Shown: positions 1-6,763 of the stretch, piece after piece | How positions within the stretch are numbered: position 1 is the first letter of the stretch | Layout of the letters: each line of letters opens with the position of its first letter | Virus record (IMG/VR): IMGVR_UViG_3300044949_002468 | Coordinates: 1 to 64,000 of that record | From: a virus | Reading direction: 5' to 3' (one strand) | DNA length: 64,000 nucleotides | Translations under genes and position numbers: made by a program | The notes under the pieces: model-generated | Seen by the model: the letters and a program-made list of their open reading frames with translations, nothing else | The model's database searches: none | Told to the model about the DNA's origin: nothing

Positions 1-18
1 TTCCGCGCGCGCGCGGTT

Positions 19-127
19 GCTGTGATGCGCGAAAACCCTAGAGGGTGAGCATCAGAGAACCGCGAGAAGCGCGCTTACATAAGCGCGCGCGGTTTGCTGT
101 GATGCGCGAAAACCCTAGAGGGTGAGC
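19..127. repeat. 32-bp direct repeat, two copies
   Basis: Positions 19-50 and 96-127 are identical over 32 bp (beginning gctgtgatgcgcgaaaaccc), 77 bp apart. Each copy is preceded by a run of alternating GC. Both copies lie upstream of the Ala/Arg-rich gene and flank the palindrome at 69-88. The left end may continue outside the window. The role is unknown; a regulatory or replication site would fit. Confidence 0.9.
69..88. promoter_or_regulatory. 20-bp palindrome, CTTA-CA-TAAG core
   Basis: Two 9-bp arms (gcgcgctta and taagcgcgc) surround a CA centre. The same design, with different outer arms and a TG centre, recurs at 1401-1420 ahead of the next gene. This suggests a binding site for one regulator or an RNA hairpin used twice. 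It sits about 90 bp before the first start codon, between the two direct repeats. Confidence 0.6.
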
Positions 128-178
128 GCGTGCAAATCGCTTGCACGTGTTGCGCTTTTGCGTTACTCTTTCTTTGCT

Positions 179-1165
179 ATGGTAACAGAGCAAACGACAA
201 CGCAAACCGCCACCAAAGGCGGACGCGCCGGACGTAAATCCGGCAACGCATGGGAAACCCTCGCGCGCGAAACGCGCGACGACCGCACGCGCTTTGCGCG
301 CGGTTCCATGCGAACCCTCAAACCTCAAAAGGTCGCCGCCGTGGCGCGCGATTTTTCGCGCGGCGGGGCGGTTCCTCACCTTCTCGGCCTTGATGATATC
401 GCCGGAAAGGTCGCGCACCGCGCCGTGATTCGCGCGGAGGCAAACCGCGTTTGCCTCCCCTTCGCGGAGGCAAAGGCGGAGGCGCGCGGAGCGGCGGCGG
501 AAATCGTCGCCGCGATTTGCGCGCCGGAAAGCGCGCGCGAATCCGCGCGCGACACTCTCGCGCGCTTGCACGTGCCGGAAGACTTCGCGCCTTGTCGCGC
601 GGTTTTCCTAGGTGCCGCGCGCGCGGTGGATCGCCTACAGCGCAAAATGTCGCACGAGGAAACACTGCCGGAAGACTACGCGCAAACTGGAGCGGAGCGC
701 GCGGTTTCGGCCTTGCCGGAAGATGACAACCGCCGCGAATTCGCCTTGCAAGGCGCGATTGCCAAGGCGCGCGCGCTTACTCGTCGCGCGTTTCTTTATC
801 ATCGCGCGATGGTCGCGACAATGGCGGCACGCGGCACGCTTCGCGGCCTTGCCAAGGAGCGCGCAAACCTCCGCCGCGATTTGCGCTTTGTCCGCCGCGC
901 GTTTGCCTATAAGCGCGCGGTGCTCACGGGAGACGCTCCGCGCGGGCGAATCGCCTTTTGCCTTCGCATCGCGGCGGGAGTCTCGCCGGAAGGCAAAGGT
1001 GCGCGCGTGGCCTCGGACTGGAGCCTGCGCGAGAACAAAGGCAAAGGCGCGCCGCGCGAACCGCGCGCGCGCGCGGCTTGGGCAAATATGCTCCGCGATT
1101 ACCGCAAAACCGCCGCGCGCCTAGGTTTGCCGGATCTCATGGCGGCGGATTTGCTCCGCGCCTAG
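179..1165 (+). CDS. Ala/Arg-rich protein of unknown function
   Basis: This 328-residue protein is not recognised. It is dominated by Ala and Arg, with Ala mostly GCG and Arg mostly CGC, so the DNA is packed with GCGCGC. It is predicted mostly helical and basic; the N-terminus (MVTEQTTTQTATKGGRAGRK) is polar and probably disordered. I chose the ATG at 179; an in-frame GTG-type start at 122 would add 19 residues but overlaps the direct repeat. No clear ribosome binding site is visible. A strong terminator follows at once, so it is a single-gene unit. Its base composition differs sharply from neighbouring genes. A nucleic-acid-binding role is only a guess from its charge. Confidence 0.75.
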   Translation: MVTEQTTTQTATKGGRAGRKSGNAWETLARETRDDRTRFARGSMRTLKPQKVAAVARDFSRGGAVPHLLGLDDIAGKVAHRAVIRAEANRVCLPFAEAKAEARGAAAEIVAAICAPESARESARDTLARLHVPEDFAPCRAVFLGAARAVDRLQRKMSHEETLPEDYAQTGAERAVSALPEDDNRREFALQGAIAKARALTRRAFLYHRAMVATMAARGTLRGLAKERANLRRDLRFVRRAFAYKRAVLTGDAPRGRIAFCLRIAAGVSPEGKGARVASDWSLRENKGKGAPREPRARAAWANMLRDYRKTAARLGLPDLMAADLLRA

Positions 1166-1170
1166 TCACA

Positions 1171-1207
1171 AAGGGCGCGCGGGATTTTCCCGCGCGCCCT
1201 TTTGCTT
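1171..1207 (+). terminator. Rho-independent terminator
   Basis: A perfect 13-bp stem (aagggcgcgcggg pairing with cccgcgcgccctt) closes a 5-nt loop and is followed by a T-rich stretch. It starts 6 bp after the stop codon at 1165 and ends that gene's transcript. Confidence 0.9.
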
Positions 1208-1446
1208 AATAATTTTTACCGTCCGAGGTTTTTTGTTTCACCGGACTGCCCTGTGGGGCCGTCCGGTGAGGCAAACGCCGTCCGCCAGATCGTCTCTGGC
1301 TTGAATGGCCTCTCTGCCTCTGTCGCGGTCTGGTTCCAACCTTTCCCGCGTTCTGTCCGCTTCCCCTGTGGGATGCGGGGTCACGCGAAAACCGCGCCGT
1401 CCGTGCTTATGTAAGCACGGCGCGCAAATCTGGAGGTAATAAACCA
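1208..1446 (+). other. Structured leader before the 1447 gene
   Basis: These 239 bp hold no convincing gene. AT-rich DNA near 1205-1235 (taataattttt) could hold a promoter. Downstream, 1239-1268 forms a hairpin with an 8-bp outer stem (CACCGGAC/GTCCGGTG) and an inner GCCC/GGGC stem, 1286-1301 can form CCAGA/TCTGG, and the palindrome at 1401-1420 lies just before the ribosome binding site GGAGG at 1432-1436. The word CCGTCCG recurs four times. The layout resembles a regulatory 5' leader, but it matches no riboswitch class I know. Confidence 0.5.
1401..1420. promoter_or_regulatory. 20-bp palindrome, CTTA-TG-TAAG core
   Basis: Arms ccgtgctta and taagcacgg surround a TG centre. It is the partner of the palindrome at 69-88: same 9+2+9 design and same CTTA/TAAG inner ends, but different outer bases that still pair. 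It lies 26 bp before the ATG at 1447, just upstream of the ribosome binding site, where a bound protein or hairpin could block expression. Confidence 0.6.
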
Positions 1447-2208
1447 ATGGCTAAATCCGCCAAGACCGATCCGACCGCCGTTCTGCAGGCTTCGGATATT
1501 CAATCCATGCAGCAGGAGCAGCGTATCGCCACGTTCGTCAGCCATGACAACGTGATGCGCCGCGCGTTCTCCGAACTCGGCAAGCTTCTCACGTTCATCG
1601 CCCGCAACATCGCGCGCGACACGACAGTTGAGAAAGTCCTGACCGAAGCCGGAGTCCACCGCTCCACCATCAGCAACGCGAAACTCGCCAAGCAGGCGTT
1701 CGACCTCGTCGAGGCCGGCGCCATTACCGAGGCGAAATACGACACGCTGACTTTCGAGGAGTGCCGCGCCATCGGCAAAGTCAAGTCGATGGACACGCTC
1801 AAATCCATCCTCGCGTCGAAAAACTACCGCGCGGAATTGGAGTGTGTCATCGACAACGGCTGCACCCTGGCCGAGCACAAGCAGCGCCAAGCCGACAAGG
1901 CGGCGCTGGTCGACAAGGCCAACGAGCCTTCCTCGGAAACCACCACCGCGACAACCGAAGCCGCGACTCCCGCAGAGTCCGGCAAAAAGTCCGCCAAGAC
2001 AGCCAAGGCTGGCAAGACGCCCGACAATGTGGTGAAACTGCCGTCTGCTGATGGCATCACGCAGCAAGACCTCATGACAACGGCTATGAGCTACGTCTCC
2101 GGCCTCCGCGAAGTCCTGCCGCGACTGCAGGATGCCACGCCCGTCATGGATGCCCTGCGCTCCATCGTCGAAGGCACCGGCTCCAAAAAGGCCAAAAAAG
2201 CTGCCTAA
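1447..2208 (+). CDS. Putative HTH-containing protein, unknown function
   Basis: This 253-residue protein is not assigned to a family. Residues about 60-85 (VEKVLTEAGVHRSTISNAKL) look like a helix-turn-helix, so DNA binding is plausible. The middle (residues 85-150) is helical and acidic/basic mixed. A Thr/Ala/Lys-rich linker follows at about 155-195, and the C-terminus is short and Lys-rich. A good ribosome binding site (GGAGG, 1432-1436) supports the start. The gene is isolated between a structured leader and a strong terminator, an arrangement typical of a regulator or an abundant early protein. Confidence 0.8.
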   Translation: MAKSAKTDPTAVLQASDIQSMQQEQRIATFVSHDNVMRRAFSELGKLLTFIARNIARDTTVEKVLTEAGVHRSTISNAKLAKQAFDLVEAGAITEAKYDTLTFEECRAIGKVKSMDTLKSILASKNYRAELECVIDNGCTLAEHKQRQADKAALVDKANEPSSETTTATTEAATPAESGKKSAKTAKAGKTPDNVVKLPSADGITQQDLMTTAMSYVSGLREVLPRLQDATPVMDALRSIVEGTGSKKAKKAA

Positions 2209-2235
2209 ACCGCGCCGTCCACTACGCCGCGACCC

Positions 2236-2281
2236 GAGGCACGGGGGGAACGCCACCCCCGTGCCTCCCACTTTTTTTTTT
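2236..2281 (+). terminator. Rho-independent terminator
   Basis: A 12-bp GC-rich stem (GAGGCACGGGGG/CCCCCGTGCCTC) is followed by CCA-C and a run of about ten T. It lies 27 bp after the stop at 2208 and is one of the strongest terminators in the window. Confidence 0.93.
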
Positions 2282-2575
2282 CACGGCACCGTCCGTGATT
2301 TTCCCTTTCCTCGCTGAAAAGGTGGGACGCCACCAATATCGGAAGCCTCGTCGAACAAACGCGCGCGTGTTCGGAGGATTACCCGACGAGGAACCCTTTT
2401 TTGACACGGCTCCGTAGATTTCGCCGGTAACCCCGGCCACATTTCCTGCGTTCCACCATCTACGCAGAACAAATGTGCATGGGCCGCGCCAATCGGCGCG
2501 TTTGCACAGGGCCATCCCGCGGTGGGCGGGGTGGCCCACCTCTTTCCGAGTCACCCTCATCAGGTGGCCGTCTGA
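2282..2575 (+). other. Non-coding, hairpin-rich intergenic region
   Basis: No convincing gene is seen in these ~290 bp. It holds a CACGG/CCGTG hairpin near 2282-2297, a larger structure 2346-2391 (CCTCGTCG/CGACGAGG enclosing GAACA/TGTTC) followed by CCC and six T (2397-2402), a CGCGCC/GGCGCG hairpin near 2490, and GGGCCA/TGGCCC near 2510-2538. The second structure plus T-run is a second terminator, so a short transcript of about 120 nt could start after 2281 and end near 2402. A small RNA is possible but unproven. Confidence 0.45.
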
Positions 2576-2581
2576 CTTTTG

Positions 2582-2609
2582 TAAGTTCCGTCCGTGTTCG
2601 CGGAGCTTA
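2582..2609 (+). promoter_or_regulatory. TAAG-stem-loop ahead of the small-gene operon
   Basis: TAAGTTCCG (2582-2590) pairs with CGGAGCTTA (2601-2609) across a 10-nt loop, with one G-T pair. The preceding bases gacttttg and the loop ending gtgttcg match the element at 5059-5084. Both end 31-32 nt before an ATG. This is probably a promoter/operator or leader hairpin that controls the plus-strand operon. Confidence 0.6.
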
Positions 2610-2641
2610 CCCACCGAACCGAACACGCAAATCATTCAAAC

Positions 2642-2842
2642 ATGAGCAAACACGAGTTCCTCACCTCGACTCTGACGCCCAACGTCGAAGTCGCGGGTCA
2701 ATCGGTCGATGCCAAGCCCATGCAATACAGCACGGGTTCCGTCGGCTACAACCTCAACGGCAAAATCACTCTGCCCAACGGCATCCGCCTCCAAGTCTCC
2801 GGCAATGCCGTCGTTATCGGCAGCAAGGAGTGGTCGGCCTGA
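2642..2842 (+). CDS. Small protein, unknown function
   Basis: A 66-residue protein that begins the long plus-strand operon. It looks compact and beta-rich (core GYNLNGKITLPNGIRLQVSG), without membrane segments. The ATG at 2642 is 32 nt after the stem-loop at 2582-2609; upstream in-frame codons would run through that element. No family is recognised. A hairpin that could act as a partial terminator follows, so this first gene may be expressed more than those downstream. Confidence 0.75.
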   Translation: MSKHEFLTSTLTPNVEVAGQSVDAKPMQYSTGSVGYNLNGKITLPNGIRLQVSGNAVVIGSKEWSA

Positions 2843-2849
2843 TTCCCTC

Positions 2850-2875
2850 GCGGCGGGTGGGCAACCACCCGCCGC
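2850..2875 (+). terminator. GNRA-capped hairpin, possible attenuator
   Basis: An 11-bp perfect stem (GCGGCGGGTGG/CCACCCGCCGC) is capped by a GCAA tetraloop, of the GNRA type. Only a weak T-rich stretch (aatcaatttta) follows, so it may act as a leaky terminator or an RNA-stabilising hairpin between the first and second genes of the operon. Confidence 0.6.
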
Positions 2876-2885
2876 AATCAATTTT

Positions 2886-2987
2886 ATGAAACCCATCCGT
2901 ATCGTCCTGCACGTGGCCGTCATGCTGCTCAAGCCGTCCACGTGGAAATTCCAGCTCGCGGGCATTTACCGCGAGTTTCACCCGTGA
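2886..2987 (+). CDS. Small basic peptide, unknown function
   Basis: A 33-residue open frame (MKPIRIVLHVAVMLLKPSTW...) with a hydrophobic N-terminal half that could be a short membrane helix. It sits between a hairpin and the next gene, whose GTG start overlaps its stop (GTGA at 2984-2987). That coupling is the main support. No family is recognised. Confidence 0.5.
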   Translation: MKPIRIVLHVAVMLLKPSTWKFQLAGIYREFHP

Positions 2988-3157
2988 CGGCCATACCCGT
3001 CCGGATTCCCTCACCCTCGGTCTTCACGCTTCGCCGCGTGTTGTCCGAGCGGATCTGCCACCTCTGGCCCGTGCGCCATAGCCGCGACCGCAACAAGCGC
3101 GACTACGCACGGGAAACCATCCGCCAGTTTGTCGGAATCATCCGCCAACTGTCCTGA
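2984..3157 (+). CDS. Small Arg-rich protein, unknown function
   Basis: A 57-residue protein starting at a GTG that overlaps the previous stop. It is strongly basic (HSRDRNKRDYARETIRQF) and probably binds nucleic acid or protein, which is inference only. The end of the gene and the following gap contain three copies of ATCCGCCA spaced about 25 bp apart. Confidence 0.55.
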   Translation: MTAIPVRIPSPSVFTLRRVLSERICHLWPVRHSRDRNKRDYARETIRQFVGIIRQLS

Positions 3158-3192
3158 TTCATCCGCCAACAACCCAAAATCACCCGCTAACT

Positions 3193-3330
3193 ATGAAATT
3201 CCGTCCCTACAACCTCGCCCGTCTCGTCACCGCCAAAGCCCTGCGCCCCCTGCCCAAATCCGAGCGCAAGCGCCGTCCCTACCGCCCCCTCACGTGGCAA
3301 CCCTTCCGCATCCTGCTGGTCAATATCTGA
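3193..3330 (+). CDS. Small basic protein, unknown function
   Basis: A 45-residue frame (MKFRPYNLARLVTAKALRPL...) rich in Arg, Lys and Pro. It fills the gap between two coupled genes and ends one base before the next ATG. Codon use matches its neighbours. No homologous family is known to me. Confidence 0.5.
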   Translation: MKFRPYNLARLVTAKALRPLPKSERKRRPYRPLTWQPFRILLVNI

Positions 3331-3331
3331 C

Positions 3332-3508
3332 ATGAGCCTACAGCAATTCCTCAAAAAGAATCGGAAGCAAATCGACGAGTGCATCATTGAAGCCCTCGGG
3401 GGGGATCCCAAAAGCCACCGCTATCGCAATGATGAGGAGCGCCGTCTATGGGTTCTCAACGACGAGGGTCTTTACAACTGGGCGCGCAACGAGGGTGTAG
3501 CCATATGA
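3332..3508 (+). CDS. Small protein, unknown function
   Basis: A 58-residue, charged, helical protein (MSLQQFLKKNRKQIDECIIE...). The ATG is one base after the previous stop, and its own stop overlaps the next ATG (3505-3508). Its start resembles small phage proteins predicted to form one helix plus a short sheet, but no function is known. Confidence 0.65.
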   Translation: MSLQQFLKKNRKQIDECIIEALGGDPKSHRYRNDEERRLWVLNDEGLYNWARNEGVAI

Positions 3509-3738
3509 AGTTCGAGTTCTGCAGCACCGCCATCGGCTACTGGACGCGCACGCGCACCATCGAAGCCGAATCGCTCGATGAAGCGCGCCGCAAACTCGAC
3601 CATGATGATGAGACAGTCGAATACGAAGACGACTTGGAATCTGCTGAATGCACCAGCGAGCAACTGACCGCCATCTGTGCCGATGGAAAAACGCACTTCA
3701 TCGGACACGAGGGCAACGTAGTCGCCACCATTCCATGA
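3505..3738 (+). CDS. Small acidic protein, unknown function
   Basis: A 77-residue acidic protein. The pattern YWTRTRTIEAESLDEARRKL is typical of small phage beta-alpha folds in which a strand is followed by a helix that aligns substrate or partner. Four-base overlaps with both neighbours place it inside the operon. Function unknown. Confidence 0.75.
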   Translation: MKFEFCSTAIGYWTRTRTIEAESLDEARRKLDHDDETVEYEDDLESAECTSEQLTAICADGKTHFIGHEGNVVATIP

Positions 3739-3914
3739 AACGCGTTCTGCCCCCCGCGCCTTTCGTGCGCAACAGCCACGGCGACAATCTCTGGCCTGCC
3801 GAAGTCTATATGCGCCTCTGGGCGCCACCGGAGCCGCGGCGCCTCAACGCCTTCCAGCGTTGGCTGCGCCGCCGCCGCATCAGCCGTCTGAGATTTCAAA
3901 TTTCTAATCCATGA
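3735..3914 (+). CDS. Small Arg/Pro-rich protein, unknown function
   Basis: A 59-residue basic protein (MKRVLPPAPFVRNSHGDNLW...) with an Arg-rich tail RRRRISRLRF. The DNA at its 3' end (gatttcaaatttctaatcc) belongs to an AT-rich word often seen between genes in some bacteria, so the last residues may be read-through. It overlaps both neighbours by 4 bp. Confidence 0.55.
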   Translation: MKRVLPPAPFVRNSHGDNLWPAEVYMRLWAPPEPRRLNAFQRWLRRRRISRLRFQISNP

Positions 3915-4267
3915 CAACATTCACCGACATCGAAGTAGTCAAAGACAACATTCGGCTCGTGTGGGAACACATCGGCGAAGGGTGGAACGGCGACTACAAT
4001 GCCGAAGATCCCAATGACAAGCCTCTCCTGCGCTTCTCAATCGACTGGCGCAACAACGGCGATTGGGAAGGACTCGATGATGCTTCTTACTGCACGGGGC
4101 TACCCACCGACACCAGCCCCACCACGCTGCGCGAGTATGCCGATAGCATCATAGCCAGCTTGAGCAGCACCAAAGAACAACCAACCGGACACAAACGCAC
4201 CTTGGAGCGTTGGTCTTGGGTTGGGATTGAGGATGCCAACCTCCCCCAAGCCACCAACAACTCATGA
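3911..4267 (+). CDS. Hypothetical protein
   Basis: A 118-residue soluble protein rich in Asp, Asn and Trp (WNGDYNAEDPNDKPLLRFSI). It has no signal, membrane segment or recognised domain. Four-base overlaps with genes on both sides support it as part of the operon. Confidence 0.75.
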   Translation: MTTFTDIEVVKDNIRLVWEHIGEGWNGDYNAEDPNDKPLLRFSIDWRNNGDWEGLDDASYCTGLPTDTSPTTLREYADSIIASLSSTKEQPTGHKRTLERWSWVGIEDANLPQATNNS

Positions 4268-4515
4268 CTTGTCCCCAATGCGGGGGTCGCATGGAGCAAG
4301 GTCGCGCCGACCTTGGTTTGGCCGGATGCCTCTCCTGCGCGCAAGCCCGCCCCGTCACCCGCTATCGCGGCGCCATGATCTACGGACACAAGACTGCCGG
4401 TGCCGTCTGCCTCATGTCGCCTGACGAATTTTCCCGCTACAAAAAACTCACCAACCGAAAAGGACAATCCAGCGTCCTGCGCAACGTGCTGGTCGCCGCC
4501 GGGAGAGCCTTGTGA
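4264..4515 (+). CDS. Small zinc-ribbon protein
   Basis: An 83-residue protein with two CxxC knuckles near the N-terminus (CPQCGG at 3-8 and CLSC at 22-25), consistent with one bound zinc ion. The C-terminal part is basic. Such proteins act as nucleic-acid or protein adaptors in many phages; no specific role is evident. It directly precedes and overlaps radC by 4 bp. Confidence 0.8.
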   Translation: MTCPQCGGRMEQGRADLGLAGCLSCAQARPVTRYRGAMIYGHKTAGAVCLMSPDEFSRYKKLTNRKGQSSVLRNVLVAAGRAL

Positions 4516-5027
4516 AAAAACTAACCAGTAAATATCTCACCCACGCCAAACTCGTCACCATCCGAGCCTGCGAATCACCTGCCCCCAGCATCGGCACCCC
4601 CGAAAAAGTTCACGGCCTCTGGCAAGACCACGTGACCAAGACCGACTGGTATGAATCCCACCGCGAGCACTTCGTCCTATTCACCATGGACACCCGCTAT
4701 CGCGCCACCGGCTTATTCCTTATCTCCGTTGGCACATTATCCGAGACGCTGGTGCATCCGCGCGAGGTCATGCGCCCTGCCATCGTTGCCGGTGCCTATG
4801 GCATGGTCGTCGCTCACAATCACCCATCCGGTGACCCGACCCCCAGCGAAGCCGACCGATCCATGACGCGCAAGATCCGCGAGTGTGCCGACCTTTTCCA
4901 GATACAACTCCTCGATCACCTGATTGTCGGTGAGGCCGCCGTGACCAATGCGCCGGTGCCGAGGGGAGCGCCGGGGCAGCGATCCGTCCCGCCATACTTC
5001 AGCTTCAAAGAGCACGGGTTGATTTAG
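4512..5027 (+). CDS. radC: RadC-like JAB/JAMM metalloprotease-fold protein
   Basis: A 171-residue RadC-family protein. The zinc-binding JAMM signature HNHPSGD at about 102-108 continues as PTPSEAD, giving the H-x-H-x7-S-x2-D pattern of the family. The usual N-terminal helix-hairpin-helix region of chromosomal RadC (about 220 residues) is missing, as in many mobile-element copies. RadC-like proteins accompany phages, plasmids and anti-restriction genes; their biochemical role is unsettled, and a peptidase or isopeptidase activity is only inferred from the fold. The start at 4512 overlaps the previous stop (GTGA/ATG region). It ends a block of the operon before the next regulatory hairpin. Confidence 0.93.
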   Translation: MKKLTSKYLTHAKLVTIRACESPAPSIGTPEKVHGLWQDHVTKTDWYESHREHFVLFTMDTRYRATGLFLISVGTLSETLVHPREVMRPAIVAGAYGMVVAHNHPSGDPTPSEADRSMTRKIRECADLFQIQLLDHLIVGEAAVTNAPVPRGAPGQRSVPPYFSFKEHGLI

Positions 5028-5058
5028 TCACCCGCTCCAGATCCACCCCCGACTTTTG

Positions 5059-5084
5059 TAAGTCCGTTCGCGTTCGCGGACTTA
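5059..5084 (+). promoter_or_regulatory. TAAG-stem-loop, second copy
   Basis: TAAGTCCG (5059-5066) pairs perfectly with CGGACTTA (5077-5084) over a 10-nt loop ttcgcgttcg. It is preceded by gacttttg, as at 2574-2581. It lies in the only sizable gap of this part of the operon and ends 31 nt before the ATG at 5116. Conservation of pairing with changed bases suggests a selected structure, probably an internal promoter/operator. Confidence 0.65.
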
Positions 5085-5115
5085 TCCTATTGTTGAACGC
5101 ATCTCCATACCGCAC

Positions 5116-5991
5116 ATGATCGACACCATCGCCTCAAAAGTGCTCGTCGTGAAGCCGTCCATCAGCATGGTGGGCAAAAGCGTCACCGACGAAACACTGA
5201 CCAACGAGGTGCAGTCCGAGCATAGCATCGGACGCGATGGCGGCGCATGGGTCAAAAAGCTCTACCCGTCCAAACACGGCGAGCCGTCCGCCCTCGCTGC
5301 CATCAACTCCATCGTCACCCAAGCCCGCAAGTTCCACGGGATGCAGACTCTGCGCTCATCCTTCGGCGATTTGCTGCCTTCGGTGGCTTACTCCGACTAC
5401 ACCGACCGCATGGAGGAATTCCGGAAGAAGTTCGATGACGAAGCCGACTACTTCGCCGTCCGCTTCCCGCAGATCCTCGCTGATTGCGCCGAAGTTCTCA
5501 ACGGCACCTTCGACCGCAAAAACTACCCGAGCGAATACAACGTCCGCTCGCGCTTCAACTTCACCTTGGCCACGGCGCCGCTGCCCCGTAGCAGCGACAT
5601 GCTTGTGAAATACTTGGGTGAGGAACAAACCGCCGCCGTCCAAGCCAACCTCGCCCGACAGGTCGAGATTGCCGCCAAAAACGGCGTGAAACAAGCCATG
5701 GAACGCGTGCTCCAACAGGTCGCCCACATCACCGATGTCCTGACCCGACCAAGCACGAAAATCTACGATAGTCTCATCGAAAACCTCGCTGACCTGCTCA
5801 AGCTCGTTCCGGCCTTCAACCTCACCAACGACCCGCAGCTCTCCCAGCTCGTCCACCGCTGCCAAGCCGATCTGCTCGTCGCACCGGATGTCCTGCGCGA
5901 TAGCGCCGTCAACCGCACCATCGTCGCCAGCAAGGCCAAGGTCATCGCCGACACCTTCGGCGGCCTCGGCAACCGCAAACTCGCGGCGTGA
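5116..5991 (+). CDS. Phage protein, DUF3150-like (tentative)
   Basis: A 291-residue soluble protein. The order of features (N-terminal strand region, an AR-x-FH helix near 75, a YxDRMEEFRKKF helix near 95-105, an NGTFDRKNYPSEYNV segment near 128-142, then long helices) resembles DUF3150 proteins that occur beside AAA+ ATPase genes in large phages. That match is from memory and weak. It leads the sub-operon containing the Ycf35, DUF2997 and Ycf46-like genes, right after the TAAG hairpin, so it may work with the ATPase. Confidence 0.7.
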   Translation: MIDTIASKVLVVKPSISMVGKSVTDETLTNEVQSEHSIGRDGGAWVKKLYPSKHGEPSALAAINSIVTQARKFHGMQTLRSSFGDLLPSVAYSDYTDRMEEFRKKFDDEADYFAVRFPQILADCAEVLNGTFDRKNYPSEYNVRSRFNFTLATAPLPRSSDMLVKYLGEEQTAAVQANLARQVEIAAKNGVKQAMERVLQQVAHITDVLTRPSTKIYDSLIENLADLLKLVPAFNLTNDPQLSQLVHRCQADLLVAPDVLRDSAVNRTIVASKAKVIADTFGGLGNRKLAA

Positions 5992-6182
5992 ACTGCATCA
6001 TCCGGCGACTCCTGCAAGAAGCCGATATTCTCCTCACGGACGGCGAGAGCCTTACCTCTCTCGCCGTCCAATGGGGCGAGGACGATTCCACTTACCTCTG
6101 GGCCAGCCAAGTGCGCGCCCTTCTTCACCAAACCGCTTATGTCACACGTAGCGAAAATACAACTGCAAATCACCGACCTTGA
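5988..6182 (+). CDS. Small protein, unknown function
   Basis: A 64-residue protein starting at a GTG that overlaps the previous stop (GTGA). The helical sequence IIRRLLQEADILLTDGESLT has no recognised family. Its 3' end overlaps the following Ycf35-like gene by 44 bp, longer than usual here, so the last residues may be of little importance. Confidence 0.6.
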   Translation: MNCIIRRLLQEADILLTDGESLTSLAVQWGEDDSTYLWASQVRALLHQTAYVTRSENTTANHRP

Positions 6183-6576
6183 CGCCCTCGATGCGGCTTG
6201 CCGCGAACTGGGCCTTACCCTGACCCGCGACCAACGCACCTACCAATGGTTCGGCAGGCACGTGGGCGACTACCCGCTGCCCGATGGTTTTACCCAGCAT
6301 GACCTCGGACGCTGCGAGCACGCCATCAAAGTGCCAGGCACCACTTGGGAAATCGGCGTGGCCCGTGCTCGCGGCCACAACCACTACACCCTGCTCTTCG
6401 ACTTCTACGGCTCCCAAGGCCGACCGATCAGCAATGCCATCGGCGGCAACGAAGGCACCAAACTCAAACGAGCGTATGCCACCCAAGCCGCCATCCAACA
6501 AGCAAGAAAGCAAGGCTGGACCTACACCCGCCGCGACCTCAACGGCAAAACCAAGCTGACCATCAATGTCCCATAG
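6139..6576 (+). CDS. Ycf35-like protein (DUF1257)
   Basis: A 145-residue protein that opens with MSHVAKIQLQITDLDALDAA, the hallmark start of the Ycf35/DUF1257 family (usually MSH-x-x-x-I-x-T-x-I-x-D-x-x-x-L). The length also fits the family. Ycf35 proteins are encoded by cyanobacteria, red-algal plastids and some large phages; no biochemical function is established. A DUF2997-like gene and a Ycf46-like ATPase gene lie within 1.1 kb on the same strand, the companions expected for this family. The start is the conserved Met; it lies inside the end of the preceding frame. Confidence 0.85.
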   Translation: MSHVAKIQLQITDLDALDAACRELGLTLTRDQRTYQWFGRHVGDYPLPDGFTQHDLGRCEHAIKVPGTTWEIGVARARGHNHYTLLFDFYGSQGRPISNAIGGNEGTKLKRAYATQAAIQQARKQGWTYTRRDLNGKTKLTINVP

Positions 6577-6763
6577 CGACCAAGCCATCGAACAACACGA
6601 AGCCCGCGAAGCCTTAATCGCTGCGCTTCGTCAGTGTCTTGTCCCCTTGCAAGACGCCCAGAACAACATGCGATCCGCTCGCGCCGCCGAAGCCTTCGTT
6701 ACGGCCAAACGCGCCATCGCCACTGCTGAAGGATGGAATCCTGCCGGACCTTTTCCATCATGA
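6566..6763 (+). CDS. Small helical protein, unknown function
   Basis: A 65-residue, almost fully helical protein (LIAALRQCLVPLQDAQNNMR). It overlaps the Ycf35-like gene by 11 bp and the DUF2997-like gene by 4 bp, so it belongs to the same translation-coupled set. No family is recognised. Confidence 0.7.
   Translation: MSHSDQAIEQHEAREALIAALRQCLVPLQDAQNNMRSARAAEAFVTAKRAIATAEGWNPAGPFPS

Noticed and set aside
3110-3175. Three ATCCGCCA repeats as an operator array
   Set aside because: Two of the three lie in coding sequence (Ile-Arg-Gln codons) and the spacing is irregular. This may be chance or a short local duplication.
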